NCBI GenBank assembly: GCA_000827265.1 | Contig: KN834751.1 | Coordinates: 1,297,123-1,361,122 of the forward strand | DNA from: Collybiopsis luxurians FD-317 M1 | Taxonomy: Eukaryota; Basidiomycota; Agaricomycetes; Agaricales; Omphalotaceae | Length of the DNA: 64,000 bases | Reading direction: 5' to 3' | In this document: positions 1 to 12,100 of the stretch, piece after piece | Position numbering within the stretch: the stretch's first letter is position 1 | Layout: the number at the start of each line of letters is the position of its first letter | The notes under the pieces: generated by a model | Databases searched by the model: none | Seen by the model: the letters and a program-made list of their open reading frames with translations, nothing else | What the model was told of the DNA's origin: nothing | Translations under genes and position numbers: made by a program

Positions 1-1002
1 GAGGACGATAATCAGGTCGGGCATGAGGCTATTTTTCAGAAACTCCTAAACTGTTGTGCCCGTTGGCGCCATGTCATGCTCTCACTGCAGTACCTCTCTG
101 CGGAGTTTCCCCGTTTGGCAGGATTGGACTTTCCCGCTCTGGAATCGCTAAATTTTTATAACATCCGTCGGGGCCTGGGAGAATTGGGAATTTTTGCTCG
201 TTCACCAAAACTGCTAGAGTTAGATACTCAGACAAGCTTTATTCCGAACCAGGATGTCTTGGGTCGGATCACCAAATTATCATACACTGTGGATTTCGGT
301 AATCTGCGCGAGGTATTACGTCTGTGCTCTAAACTTCACGCCCTGGTGATCTTCGAAAATTATCGTGAGACAGACATTCGCGATCCGCCAATCGTGATAC
401 CGACTCTCACTTCTCTCCGTGTCGATGGAGAACAAGAGTATGAGGGAACATTCCGCTCACTTACCACCCCTGCACTTACTACACTCGAAATTACACGGTG
501 GTTCCCTGTCGGTGATGTGGCGCTCTGGCATATTGAGCAATTCCTGGACCGTTCAGGCTGCCCACTGACGAGTCTGAGGATCGAGGCGTACTGGACGGAT
601 GAGACTGTCATTACTCTATTACGAAGGCTTCCTTCTCTTCAGGAGCTTGCTGTCTTTGATTGCTGGATACCGCGCAACCATTCAAGCGACTTTCGAAAAC
701 AACCCATCACTAAAGTGTTCGTAGAAAGTCTTCATCGCTATCGGCAATCCCATCTCCCTATTGTTCCGAAACTTCGCTCGCTATCCTTGAAGGTCGCGTC
801 GACTGGGTTCGATCACGAATCATTTGTGGACATGATTATGTCCAGATGGATCCCTAACATAGACAGCGCTGCCTCGACTGGTGTGTCGTGCATCCAATCG
901 GTCCAGTTGAGTCTGCCTGAATGCATAGATGAAGCAGAATACCTTCCCTTGGTTTGCTTGAAGAAGGAGGGTATGTGCTTCGATTTACAGATGGCGGTAT
1001 GA
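1..1002 (+). CDS. F-box/LRR family protein, C-terminal part (5' end outside window)
   Basis: The reading frame is open from base 1 and ends in TGA at 1000-1002, so about 333 C-terminal residues are visible. It belongs to the same family as the minus-strand F-box genes at 38-48.6 kb. Shared landmarks in order: CCARWRHV, a FPALESL segment, NQDVLGRITKLSY, PTLTSL, HIEQFLDRSGC and RRLPSLQEL. The F-box itself (LPNELL in the relatives) would lie upstream of the window. The repeating Leu-rich pattern suggests an LRR-like substrate-recognition region of an SCF ubiquitin ligase adaptor; that role comes from the family, and the substrate is unknown. No frameshift is seen in the visible part. It lies opposite in strand to the array, so it is a dispersed or inverted copy. 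Confidence 0.85.
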   Translation, partial: EDDNQVGHEAIFQKLLNCCARWRHVMLSLQYLSAEFPRLAGLDFPALESLNFYNIRRGLGELGIFARSPKLLELDTQTSFIPNQDVLGRITKLSYTVDFGNLREVLRLCSKLHALVIFENYRETDIRDPPIVIPTLTSLRVDGEQEYEGTFRSLTTPALTTLEITRWFPVGDVALWHIEQFLDRSGCPLTSLRIEAYWTDETVITLLRRLPSLQELAVFDCWIPRNHSSDFRKQPITKVFVESLHRYRQSHLPIVPKLRSLSLKVASTGFDHESFVDMIMSRWIPNIDSAASTGVSCIQSVQLSLPECIDEAEYLPLVCLKKEGMCFDLQMAV

Positions 1003-1554
1003 TATCCCGAACGAGGTTCCATTCCCGATGTCCCTTTATAGTTAGTGTTTTCTGTCTTTCATTGGTGTAGAAGTTTCCGTTGCCTATAGTACTCAACGAA
1101 GTCAGGTTGGGTTGCGTTTATTTAAACGCGTAGATAGATCAAACAAATTATATCAATTTAGTCAAAGAACCGGGGTCTGTAATATCAACAAAGTAGGCGA
1201 AGAATCGCATACCCTCACCTTTCGTTCCTTATACGCAGCTGCGTCCGTGTCAATTTGAACCCAGCTATTCAGTCAAAAAGTCTTGGCCAGAGCTGAACCG
1301 CGAATCGGAGTATACAGGTCTGGTCCAGATCCGGTTCATATCTAATCTGTAGGGTATCAATAATCAGATATGCAGACAAGTACCGCTCCAGTACCGATCC
1401 TCGCGTTGCCTGAATAGCCAGGTACTCTATATCCTCCCTCGACTATATTATCCAGCTAACCCGAATATCCTCATGCAGGACCGCTTGAGTCGCTGGTTTC
1501 TTTTTTCTTACCTCAACTTTGCAGACGTCCGACGTCCCCAAGTGAGCTGCGATC
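1003..1554. other. Intergenic region upstream of the MFS transporter
   Basis: There is no coding signal here. It must hold the terminator of the F-box gene and the promoter of the siderophore transporter. A single AGATAG-type GATA motif lies near 1127-1132 and an ATCAGATAT near 1363. The latter differs at its last base from the ATCWGATAA element of fungal iron GATA factors. Support for regulation is weaker than at the monooxygenase/NRPS promoter. Confidence 0.5.
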
Positions 1555-3575
1555 ATGTTTCCAGTGGATGTCCGACACCCTGCTGCTCGGGAGGAAGACG
1601 ATTTGGATAGCCTAAAAAAAGTCGACTCGTCCTCCAGAGACCACCAAGCCTCGTCTTCCTCTCATGGTAATGGCAGCGAAGAAGAATACTTTCAATCCCA
1701 AGGTGTCACCCGCATGGAAGCCATCCATCGAGCCGCCCAAGGCAAATCCGGCCGAGGCACCTTATGGGCTATCAGCATCTCCGTCATCGTTTGTGCTTGG
1801 GCATACGCCCTAGACACCAGCACCACGTCCAACTACTCCGCTTTTGCCACGTCTACGTTCCAAGAACACAGTTCCGGCCTCGCGTCTCTCGCCATCGCCA
1901 CTAAAATCATTTCAGCAGTATGCAAACCCTTCATTGCAAAGATATCAGACATCACCTCACGCCCGTATACGTACCTTCTTATTCTGTTCTTCTACGTCCT
2001 CGGGTACATCATCGTCGCTTCGTGTCGCACCATATCCGCGTACATCATCGGCGAAGTCTTTGTTGCTATCGGGAGCTCGGGTTTGGATCTGTTGAACGAG
2101 ATCATCGTCGCAGATATCACTACTCTCGAATGGAGAGGCTTCGTTAGCTCGATGCTCTCTGCGCCTTTTATTATCAATACCTGGTTCGCAGGTAAAATCG
2201 TCGATGCATTGAGCGACGGAGAAAAGTGGAGATGGGGATATGGGATGTTCGCCATCATCATGCCTGTCGTCCTGGGCCCCGCCATCTTCACTATGATCCA
2301 CCTAGACCGTAAAGCTCGACGAGAGGGTATCGTCAATATTGCATCCAGCAACGCAGCTAGGCGTGAGGCACGAGTGCTAGCGGAGACTCAGGGACTTGAA
2401 GGTCCCAGGGGAAACGTCACGGCCAAGGCAGTTAAAAGCGACATGTCTTGGGCGGATCGGATGAAGAACAATTTGACGGAAATTGATGCGTTTGGGTTGA
2501 TTTTACTTGGTTTTGGATGGTCTTTACTTCTTCTTCCGTTCTCGTTGAAGACTTATGCTTCCGGAGGATGGCATAATCCTTCCTTGATTGCGATGATGGT
2601 CGTCGGGGGCATACTTCTCATCTGTTTCGTCCTGTACGAGAGATATGTTGCTCGCATGCCGAGCTTCCCGAAACGTCTGCTCACGAACCGTACCTTCATT
2701 TGCGCCGTGATCATTGACTTCATCTACATGCGTAAGCCTTCCTTTCTTTTGAGAAGAGAAAATGCTAATCTCATTTTCCAGTTGCCGGTCAACTTAGAGG
2801 CCTCTACTTCTCTTCCTACGTATACATCGTCAAGCCCTGGTCAGTCCAAAACTGGACCTACTTCTCCAACACGATGACCCTCGCCCTGTGCGTCTTCGGC
2901 ATCATCGCAGGCCTCATCTTCCGCTGGACCCACCGTTACAAATTCCTCCAAATCATCGGCCTCATGATTAAAATTCTCGGAATCGGCATCCTCCTCGCAG
3001 GGACCCAAGCAGCGTCCACCACCGGCGCCCTCGTCATGTCTCAAATTCTCATCGGAGCCGGAGGCGCATTCAGCGTCGTCGGATCCCGGGTGGCATCTCA
3101 GGCTTCTGTACCACACCAAGACGTCGCTCTCGTCGTCGCCTTGCTCTCCCTTTGGAGCAGCATAGGCTCAGCTATAGGATCCGCCATCGCAGCTGTCATC
3201 TGGTCCGCCAAGATGCCTACGTTCCTCCGGGAGTATTTGCCGGCGAGTACGACGGATGCGCAGATTACAAAGTTCTTTGGGAATATCAAGTTGATTAGGG
3301 CGTATGATATCGACAGTGAGGTGAGGCAGGGGGCGATTAGAGCGTATCAGAAGACGCTTTGGTATTTGGTTGTACCGGCGTTGGCGTTGTCGTTTATCCC
3401 GCTCGTGGCTGCTTGCTTCCAGACCAACTTTTATCTTGGGAAGCAGCAGAATGCGGTGATGAATGTGGCTCCTGATGGTTCACATATTGAGGATAGCGAG
3501 TTGGAGCGGGCGGAGGAGGTTGAGGGACCGAAAACGTTTAAGGAAAGGTTTTTAAGGTTTTGGGCGGGGAAGTAA
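1555..3575 (+). CDS. fer7: MFS siderophore-iron transporter (SIT/Fer7 type)
   Basis: Two exons, 1555-2731 and 2782-3575, flank a 50-bp GT-AG intron with a GCTAAT branch site. Splicing joins ...DFIYM to LAGQLRGLYFSSY in frame and gives 656 residues, a normal length for fungal siderophore permeases of the 14-TM MFS class. The first ~85 residues are hydrophilic and cytosolic, followed by the first helix (ISISVIVCAWAYALDTSTTS). The segment after the intron (GLYFSSYVYIVKPWSVQNWTYFSN) has the aromatic and Tyr-rich pattern typical of Sit1/MirB/Arn proteins. Expected role: plasma- or endosomal-membrane uptake of Fe(III)-hydroxamate siderophores. It lies at the edge of the siderophore biosynthetic cluster, which supports this. 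The symbol follows Ustilago fer7 by family and context only; exact orthology is not proven. Confidence 0.85.
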
Positions 3576-5200
3576 AGCACTTAGAGAAAAATCATTAAGA
3601 TTACGAATAGCAATGTCCTTGAAATTGTAGTAGGATGCGTGAGTGATTAAGTGTATGCATGTCTTCCATACTTGAGTGGCGTCAAATGTGAGAGGTATAG
3701 ATACTTTGTTGAAATGGCTCCTTTACCTCTCATGTCAACAAGGCTTTTCATCCACTCCAGTACCTTTCCCAAACCGCCTACTCTTCTTCCAAGGTTTCGC
3801 AAAACTCTTCTGCGGCTTGCGTTTCGTATATGTGTGTCGAACAAGTATTCAGTAAATTGAACCTTCTTGTCGTTCCATGATCATAACAGTACAACGCGAT
3901 TGAGTACAAGTCGGATAGTGATTTGGGGGTGTTCGTTTGGGGATGGGGTGAGTACGAATGTTGCTGGGATGGATTGAATGCTCTAGGGATGTAGCGGTCG
4001 GTTCGTCGTAATACATATTGTGAGATATGTTCATCGATGCATATGGTTTGACGTGGACATGCATGAACACCGGAGAGCTGGGCAGTGAGCAGCGCCCGCC
4101 AAATCAACATGTGAATAGCTTGGATACATATGGATGAATCCTGAAGAGGACTTACCAAGATGCAGTCTCTTTGTTTCCACCTCAAACCCAACCTCGATGG
4201 TACTATCAATGTCCCAGAGTTGCAATTGGGCCAAAAACTTATTTCGTTTGAGTGCAATTCTGATACAACCAATGTTTTCATGCATGTATTCAAGACGCCT
4301 GTCAACTTTAGTAGAATTTTACAAGGAAAATACTGGGGATTTTTGATAAGAATTGAAAGTTCAGTTGCAGTTCAATGTTTGAAGCTGGCTTGTACTTTGA
4401 TTGCTTCAAAACTCCTAGGAATTATACTACAACTAAATTACACCTGTTTAATGCTAATTAGTCTGTTCCACAATTTTTCCAACTTGAGTAATACCTAGAA
4501 CTTGCTTTTAACAGGCCAAGAAAGTAGAAGTTGCAATTTTCCCATACACTTCAGAATCGCCGGACCAGATTGCAGCTCCCGCCATTTTCTGACCTCAAAC
4601 CAGTTTCGCATTGGCTATACATGAAGCCATTCTAAAATCCTGAAACTTGGTTGAATTGAAGCTTGGGATATGTTTATAATAGATAGAAAAAATGGAGCTC
4701 ATCTGCTTCATAATGCAAAAATTTTTCTATATCGACGTTTTCGGTTGCAACTCTGAGACAATGATAGTATGGACGACGTGGAATTTGAATGTGTGACAAT
4801 TGACATGATACCAACACAAATTGGGTACTACCATTAGCCAGCATGAGCCCAAAGGCATCAAAAGTCCAAATCAACCTGCTGTATCTTACTATTTGATCTA
4901 TGCTAGGTCACCATATGGCTGGGTCTAGGCCCGCTATTCGAGCACAAATTGATGATAAGAGTCTGTAAACCTGCCTTCTGATAATGACTACATAGAAATA
5001 TTGGGCTTTTGGATATGTACATAGGACTTGCATAAGACTACATGCTGACTGAAAGTCCTCGAAAGACTTCTTTAACTCCAAATTGACATTAGTATAAAGC
5101 TAGCAAAATTGTTTAAAGGGAAATTGGAATATTAGTAAATCAGTAAACATTGAATTGATAATACAGAAATTTATACATTTTCAAGCAGATAATTTTGTGA
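3576..5200. other. AT-rich intergenic region, no supportable gene
   Basis: Over 1.6 kb, both strands show only short open frames with no recognisable domain, no plausible exon chain and a base composition richer in A/T than the neighbouring genes. Homopolymer and Leu/Asn-rich translations are what random AT-rich DNA gives. I see no RNA gene or repeat I can support. Confidence 0.5.
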
Positions 5201-5212
5201 GCAACTGAATTT

Positions 5213-5266
5213 AAGCAGTGCCTGCAGCTTGGAGGGCATTTCCATATTGTCCACCTTGTGCATTCA
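5213..5266 (-). pseudogene. Out-of-frame relic of a further ankyrin repeat
   Basis: Immediately beyond the stop codon of the NACHT-ankyrin gene, another reading frame on the minus strand encodes the start of one more repeat unit (VNAQGGQYGNALQAAG) and then a stop. The consensus matches the intact repeats of that gene almost perfectly. The gene therefore once continued, or a recombination between repeats shifted the frame and created the present end. Confidence 0.7.
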
Positions 5267-8200
5267 CTATTCTCTTCCTCCTTGCACATTCACATTGGCT
5301 CCTGCCTGTAGCAAACATTCTACTGTTTCCTTGTGACTGCAAGAAGCTGCAGCCTGGAGAGCATTCCCATATTGCCCTCCTTGTGCATTCACATCAGCTC
5401 CTGCCTGCAGCAACCATTCCACTATTTCTTTATCATTCCTGAAAATTGCACTCAGTAGAGCATTTCCATCTTTTCCTCCTTGCATATTTGCATCTGCTCC
5501 TGCCTCCAGCAAGCATTGTACTATTTCCTTGTCACCCCTAGAAATTGCAATTAGAAGAGCATTTCCATCTTTTCCTCCTTGTGCATTGACATCAGCTCCT
5601 GCCTGCAGCAAGCATTCCACTATTTCCTTGTCACCCCAATAAGCTGCAGCCTGGAGAGCATTTCCATATTCTCTTTCTCCTTGTGCATTTACATCAGCTC
5701 CTGCCTGCAGTAGGCATTTCACTGTTTCCTTGTGACCCCAATAAGCTGCAGCCTGGAGTGCATTTCCATATTCTCCTCCATTCACATTGGCTCCTGCCTG
5801 CAGCAAGCATTTTACTGTCTCCTTGTGACCCCAAGAAGCTGCAGCCTGGAGAGCATTCCCATATTGCCCCCCTTGTGCATTCACATCAGCTCCTGCCTGC
5901 AGCAAACATTCTACTGTTTTCTTGTGACCTCTAGAAGCTGCAGCAGCCTGAAGAGCATTTCCATACACTCCACCTTGCATGTTTACATCAGCTCCTGCCT
6001 GCAGTAAGCATTGTACTGTTGCCTTATGACCCATTGAGGCTGCAGCTTGGAGAGCAGTTTTATATATCCCTCCTTCCACATTCATATTAGCTTCTGCCTC
6101 CAGCAAGCATTCCACTATTTCTCTCTGACCCTTAAAAGCAGCAGCTTGAAGAGCAGGTCCATATTCACCTCCTTGTGCATTCACATCAGCTCCTGCCTTC
6201 AGCAACCACTCCACTATCTCTTTGTCACCCCTAAATATTGCACTCAGAAGAGCATTTCCATCTTTGCCTCCTTGTGCATTGGCATCAGCTCCTGCCTGCA
6301 GCAAGCATCCCACTAGCTCTTTACTACCCCTAATAATTGCACTCAGAAGAGCATTTCCATCTTTTCCCCCTTTTGCATGAACATCAGCTCCTGCCTGAAT
6401 CAGACATTCCACTACACTCTTCTTATTGTTAGCAATTGCAGCCTGCAGAGCAGTCCCATACTCTCCTGCTTGAATATTAATATCAGCTCCCAACTGCAGC
6501 AGGTATTCTACAACTGCCTGATGGCCCATAAAGGCAGCAGCCTGAAGAGCTGTTCCATATCTCATTCCCTGGATATTTATGTCCACTTTTGACTGCTTCA
6601 TGTGTTCCACTATTTTTGCCCCATCCTGCAGACTATGTTGATCCATTCTTTTCTGAGTGCTACTTTTTGCTAGGACAACTCCTGAGTTAGGCTCTATGAA
6701 TGCTGGTACTGTGATGCAACTTGCAGCTGCTGTCTGCACTACTTCTCCAGTAATCTCATGCACCACATCAAGCCAACCTAAATATGCTGCATAGTATAGT
6801 GGCTTTTGAATCTCATTCAGTGTTAAACTTGGCTGCTTTCTTTGATTCCAAAATATTTCATCCACCCGGTGCAACCTCAACCAATTCAAATACTGAGGAT
6901 TGTGTTCCTGAAAAAGGATTCTGCGTAGTTGAGCAATTTTATTTCCAATGAATGGTAGTTCATCACAGTGTCTTGTCCACCTTTGGGCAGCATAGGTGGC
7001 CAGTGGATACATTTTGAAGTCGTAGCTTTCCCAACTATTAAACTGCAATAAGTAAATAATACATGCTTGGGCAATCAATTCATGCCCCAGTTCTTTGTTG
7101 ATTTTGAAAAGGTTCATTCCTATAGCCATTCCATGTGCAGAAATCAAGAACTCTTTTACAGAAATATGGGCAAACTGAACCACATTCTTTCCCCATAATG
7201 AATTAATGACTACAAAGGTAGAGTCAACAATTCTATGTAGCCCATTCTGCAATTCCAATGGTCTATCATCTAGATCAAATGTCTTTGCTTCCAGGTCAAC
7301 TGCAAGGATGTCTGCCACTTGATCAAGATTCAGTGGCTCATAGGCATAAAGAAGCCACATGAAAATGCTGCATGCACTGTCATAGCATGCTTTATCAATC
7401 TTCTGCAAGATTTCCAGATAAGTTTCATCTAAATCTTTGGGCAATCTGGTTAGAGCATTTCTAATTAATCGCGGAGTATTCAGAGCCTGAAGGGACCGGA
7501 CTTGGCAATCAACCCAGCGGAATCTATTCAATGTTCAGTTCAAAGAATTTTGCTTGAACTTCTTTGTTTGTCACTCACTGTCCTTGAGCTCCACTCAGCA
7601 AACTGTTGAGAATTTCATCATGGAGTCTTGGGCTTAATTTCCAATTATTCAATTGATTGTTGATATACTGCTCAATGTCTGAGCTAACTGCCCCATTTAC
7701 CAGCTTTATAATGAACCATGCAGCAGAAGTTGAGGAATTAAAGCGGCTTGTTACAATAATGTAACAAGAACTTGGTAGGTCCAAAAGCAAATTGATAACA
7801 AGATCTGGCTCATCACACTCATCCATGGCATCAATAGCAATGAAAGTCACAGATTCTTGTGTGATTGCCATAAGAGTAGCCTCCAAATCCTCTGTTTCAG
7901 GCTGGTAAAGACCCTTTTTGCACTTGCTGTATAGCTCTTGCAACTGAGGATGAACACCTTCATGATTAGATGCCACTTGCACCAGTAAGGAGACTAGAAA
8001 GCCATGATAAGTAGTTTTCATTTTGGTATTATCTCTCCTGTCAAAATAGAAGTAGTTGATATTAGGCTGTAGATCTTTGACAATGGCAGCCCTGGAGAAG
8101 TTTTACATCCTTTAATCTAGATCATCAACTCCAATCACTTCACTTACAGGAGAACAGTTTTGCCAGTGCCAACTACAATTATGCATAAGAATGACAATGA

Positions 8201-8473
8201 GCTTTACTTCTTGTACACATACCTTTCCCTTGCATCCAAAGTCTTCCTCCAGACTTTTTCCATTTCAAGTATGTTTCGTGCTCTAGAATCCATTTTCCTG
8301 TTCCTGGTGTCTTTTTTCTTATAGCACTATTAAAGTTGCTGGAAGGATCAGGGGCATTCAGCCATTTTCGAATGGCTTCCAGATCATTTGTGTCTACACA
8401 AGTTAAGCAATCAGATAACAGCTTTATATTCTGGATAACTTACGCCAGCCTTGATATGTGTTGAGATGAAACT
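5267..8473 (-). CDS. NACHT-type STAND NTPase with C-terminal ankyrin repeats (5' end unresolved)
   Basis: Several exons can be chained. A 30-nt exon (8444-8473) leads into a conserved pre-NACHT segment (NDLEAIRKWLNAPDPS, then GTGKWIL). The P-loop GKVGTGKTVLL is assembled across two introns. Next come AAIVKDLQPN, Walker B FIAIDAMDECDE, an intron near 7580, and a winged-helix-like region (RWVDCQVRSLQ, LPKDLDETYLEIL). The last exon ends with 13 ankyrin repeats of 33 residues, consensus GxxGNALQAAAxxGHKETVECLLQAGADVNAQG split over unit borders. Fungal NACHT-ANK proteins are signal-transducing NTPases linked to heterokaryon incompatibility or innate-type recognition; the effector domain would be N-terminal and I cannot place it. 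The repeats are very alike, a sign of recent expansion. The protein ends abruptly inside a repeat (see the relic). It lies within the siderophore cluster, but no functional link is evident. Confidence 0.85.
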
Positions 8474-9140
8474 CTGCAAATTCAATTGTAAAGTCATGAG
8501 CCTGTTCAAAGGCCCTGACAAATATTCAGTCATCTTTTCTATCTTTATTATCCTATTGAGTTCAATGTACCTCTCAGTGGTTACAAGCAATTGCTGGCCC
8601 AACATTGCGTCACTTTGGGAAGAATTTGGTCAGTATTTCGAGAATTCATTCAACCTGCCATAGTAATCTGACCTGCTGGAGTTGTTCAATATACATGGGT
8701 CAGTCATGATGGTGGGAGGGAACGCGGGAGGTATCCAGCGGTTCAGGTTTATATATTCTTATCCCTGTGTCAGATGATTGAATTCCGACATTGACAGCTT
8801 ACAGTCATTTTCCGTCTCAATACATACAGCATCATTACAAGTTCGGAATGAAATGGAGCACTGTCGGCGGTTTACTTTTTTCCCATGCGCTCGGCGTCTC
8901 AGACCTTCCTTTTATCTTAGCTCTTTTTTCATATGTAGGCTGTCACCCTCTGATAACTTACACGTATACGTAGATAATTGTTCATTAACAGGTACCAATA
9001 TAGTTGTTCTTATATCAACTGAGATACTTATTCGTGGACATTGACAACGTTCTGTATTGTAGGCCCAGGTCTCCTGTAACCTGTTGAATCTTTTAACATC
9101 CTTTTTATCCTTTTTGAAAGATACGCAAGACCATATGGAA
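8474..9140. other. Region upstream of the NACHT-ankyrin gene and 3' of the ABC gene
   Basis: The first exon(s) of the NACHT gene should lie here on the minus strand. Candidate exon pieces exist (an ATG at 8696 and a Leu/Ile-rich open frame at 8500-8605) but none can be joined with confidence to the exon at 8444-8473. The part next to 9140 is the 3' flank of the ABC transporter. Confidence 0.4.
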
Positions 9141-12100
9141 TCAATGTGCAGTCTGATTGCGATAGAGCGAGGCAAAATGTGAGCCTTCCATCTTCAAAAG
9201 CATCTTAGGAGCCCCGACTTCAACTATACGACCATCCTCCAGAACCATCACTTGATTGTAGTCCAAGATCGTCGCTGTAGATGAAGAATCCCGAAACATT
9301 AGTGCAACAGCTGGCATGGCTCAGCAACCCAACACTCACATATACGATGGGCAACCGATATCACCGTAACATCACGCAGAGCAGTATTCAGCACTTTTAA
9401 AAGGCGTTGATCTGTAGTCGAGTCCATACTCGAAGAAGCCTCGTCAAGGATCACAATCTTCCGCTTTTGTAAGAGTACCCTGGCGATGCATAGCAGTTGG
9501 CGCTAAAAACGAATTAATAAGTGATCGCAAATGTTCAGTGGCACTCAACCCACCTCTCCACTCGAGAACGAAAGACCATCGGCAGACATAACAGTATCCA
9601 ACTTCTCCCCCAGCTCCGATACAGCTTTTCGCAATCCGACGAGATCAAGAGCATCCCAAATTTGACTGTCCGTAATGCCCTCTGAACACCCTAATGTCAG
9701 GTTGTCTCGTACAGATGCAAACAGGAGGAATGGAGTTTGTGACACGGTGCTGAATGAATGTGATTGAGTACTTTGTTCGGGCTATAGAGGCGGTCACATA
9801 CCTGATGTTCGATCGCAGAATCGCGGGAGGTATCTTTGATATGTCCACTCCATCAATCAAGATACTTCCAGAGCGCAAGTCCGGTGACGAGATTCCTTGA
9901 AGAAGCGCAAACACAGTGCTACTCTTCCCACTCCTGTTCAAATATGCCAAATGATTAATTTTTGAAATACTTTCGAGGGAAACGCACCCTGTTCGTCCGC
10001 AAATCCCAAGCTTTTCTCCTCCCTGGACAGTGAAGCTCATATTATGAAGGACAGGATCAAGCTCCTCCCTGAGATCAGATACAACAGTCAAAAATCTTTG
10101 CAAGATCGCATTTGAAAACTATTCACCTATACCGGAGTGAAACGCCTCGAAACTCAACGTGACCGCGTTCCGGCCAATTCGGGCCGAGTCCGCGCGGTTC
10201 GGTCTCGCCCGAAGAGTCGCCACCTTCCTTTTGAACATCCAACTCGAAAACTCGTTCCACCGAAACAATCCCATTCTCTACTCTTGTATACGCCAGCAAA
10301 AGATTGATGAGACTCTGAGCAAGACTGACGAGCTGAGAGAGGGCTACACCCAGATAACCTCCAGATGTGGATCCACGTAATCCGACTGCCAAAGCAGCGA
10401 CCGCAATGGCAATCAACGCTGTGAGAAGGTTCAAGGATGTACGCCTAGGGAAAAAAAAGGAGCCATCACTATCGGAAGGCGAGGAAAGCCTCACGCTCAC
10501 GTACAAGAATCGAATTCCGGCATAACGGTAATACATTGGAGCCTGAGCTCGGTCGAGATGACGCATACTCAACTGTTTAAAATAATGCTCGGATTGGAAG
10601 GCGCGAATGGTCACCAGACCTGACAGGGTCGTCGTGAAAGCAGCGTACATAGGGGTTTTGGAGCTCATGGTCAGTCGTTGCAGCTGCTTCGAAGTGGCCT
10701 GCATGTTCCCCATAGATCCTTATCAATTTCATACATGCAGTTACGATTCTGTCTCGACTCACCAGATAAATCCTCTGAAGATACCAATAAACCACTGCAA
10801 GGAATGGAATTGATATGGCTAGCCAAGGGACCTGCGAAATCTTCAGGGTCACATTGGAGCAGTCTTGATAAGTATACGAACAGCAATTAAAATCAAGATT
10901 ATTGCTCCCACTATTGCAGTAGTTCATTCAGCATTGTCATGCATGTTTCTTCGTACGAAAATTGAGCACCTACCAACATAGACAGCAGTAAAAGTGAAGT
11001 CTTGAAGTGCCCGAGGAAACGCAAAGTCAGTGATATACATATCCTACAAGCCAGTTAGATCTATTCAGTCATCAAACAAATTCAAACCAACTGAAGACCA
11101 GCGGTTCTGCAACTTTGACAGTGGAGTTTCCTGGAAATACGAAACCGGGGCAGCGAGGACAGCGGCAAGCTGGCGGGCGTGGATAACGAGGGATGCATGA
11201 GGCGCTGTCAACTGGGTGTACACATAGAGCGTTGTGAAAGATGACAGAAAACAGGCCACGGTAAAACCTGCGTAGCCTCCGAGCCAAGGGCCGTGGTTGG
11301 TTGTGCTGCTTTCCGACCACTCTTTGAGTAGGATCTAACACCAGAAGGAATGAGAAAGGTACAAATTCAATCGATTCAAACATACCTGGAGCCCGATTTG
11401 CATTGCGGTGTAGAGGACTAAGCATGAAAAGCAGACAGCAAGCCGTTTCCATCCGCACTGGAACAAGGTTTAGCGAGCTTCAAAACTGCAAGAAACAGGG
11501 AAGTTGCGCATACCGCCTTGAGGTAGAAGATATAGGGTGCCCAAGGGGAGGTTATCGATGCTCCTTTCTGCTCTTCATCCAATTTTGCAGGATTGGCTAC
11601 CGAACTCGTCTTTTTAGAATCCAGATCTGCAGTCGCTTCCTCAGAGGAAATCGACTCTTCTCTCTCCCGCTCCTCCCCATCACCTTCTTCTTGCGCATCA
11701 CCCTGTTCGCCGATATATCGGGCGACATCAACATGTCCAGCTCGAAGTTCCAAAAGCGTTCCTTGAGACACTATAGTGCCTTTGTCAAGGATTATCACCT
11801 TATCTGCGATTCGAAGATGCTTCACTACCGGTAATCTTTCCATCAGTAAACTCTCCCTTCGCGAAAGGAAACCCAAAAACTTACAGTTATGCGTAACCAG
11901 CATGACACCCTTTCCGCAGAGCAGACCTCCTTTAGGCGAAAAGAGCCGGGAAAAGACAGATTTTGCTGTATGAGCATCCTAGGTACAACCCAAACAATTT
12001 AGGCAAGGATAAAAGCAACTCCTTCAAAAAGCTCACCAGGGCTGAAAAACAGTCGTCCAGAAGAACGATGTCACAATTTGCGTATACCGCCCTCGCAAGA

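Noticed and set aside
4160..4498. Open frame of 112 codons upstream of the NACHT-ankyrin gene's 3' end
   Set aside because: No domain, AT-driven composition, no exon partners; the opposite strand has an equally long random frame.
5660..6590. CRISPR-like regular repeats of about 99 bp
   Set aside because: They are the codons of the ankyrin repeats on the minus strand, in frame with no spacers.
8411..8605. Open frame of 64 codons taken at first as the N-terminal exon of the NACHT protein
   Set aside because: Joining it to the next exon gives a stop; a short exon at 8444-8473 in another frame fits the splice phase instead.
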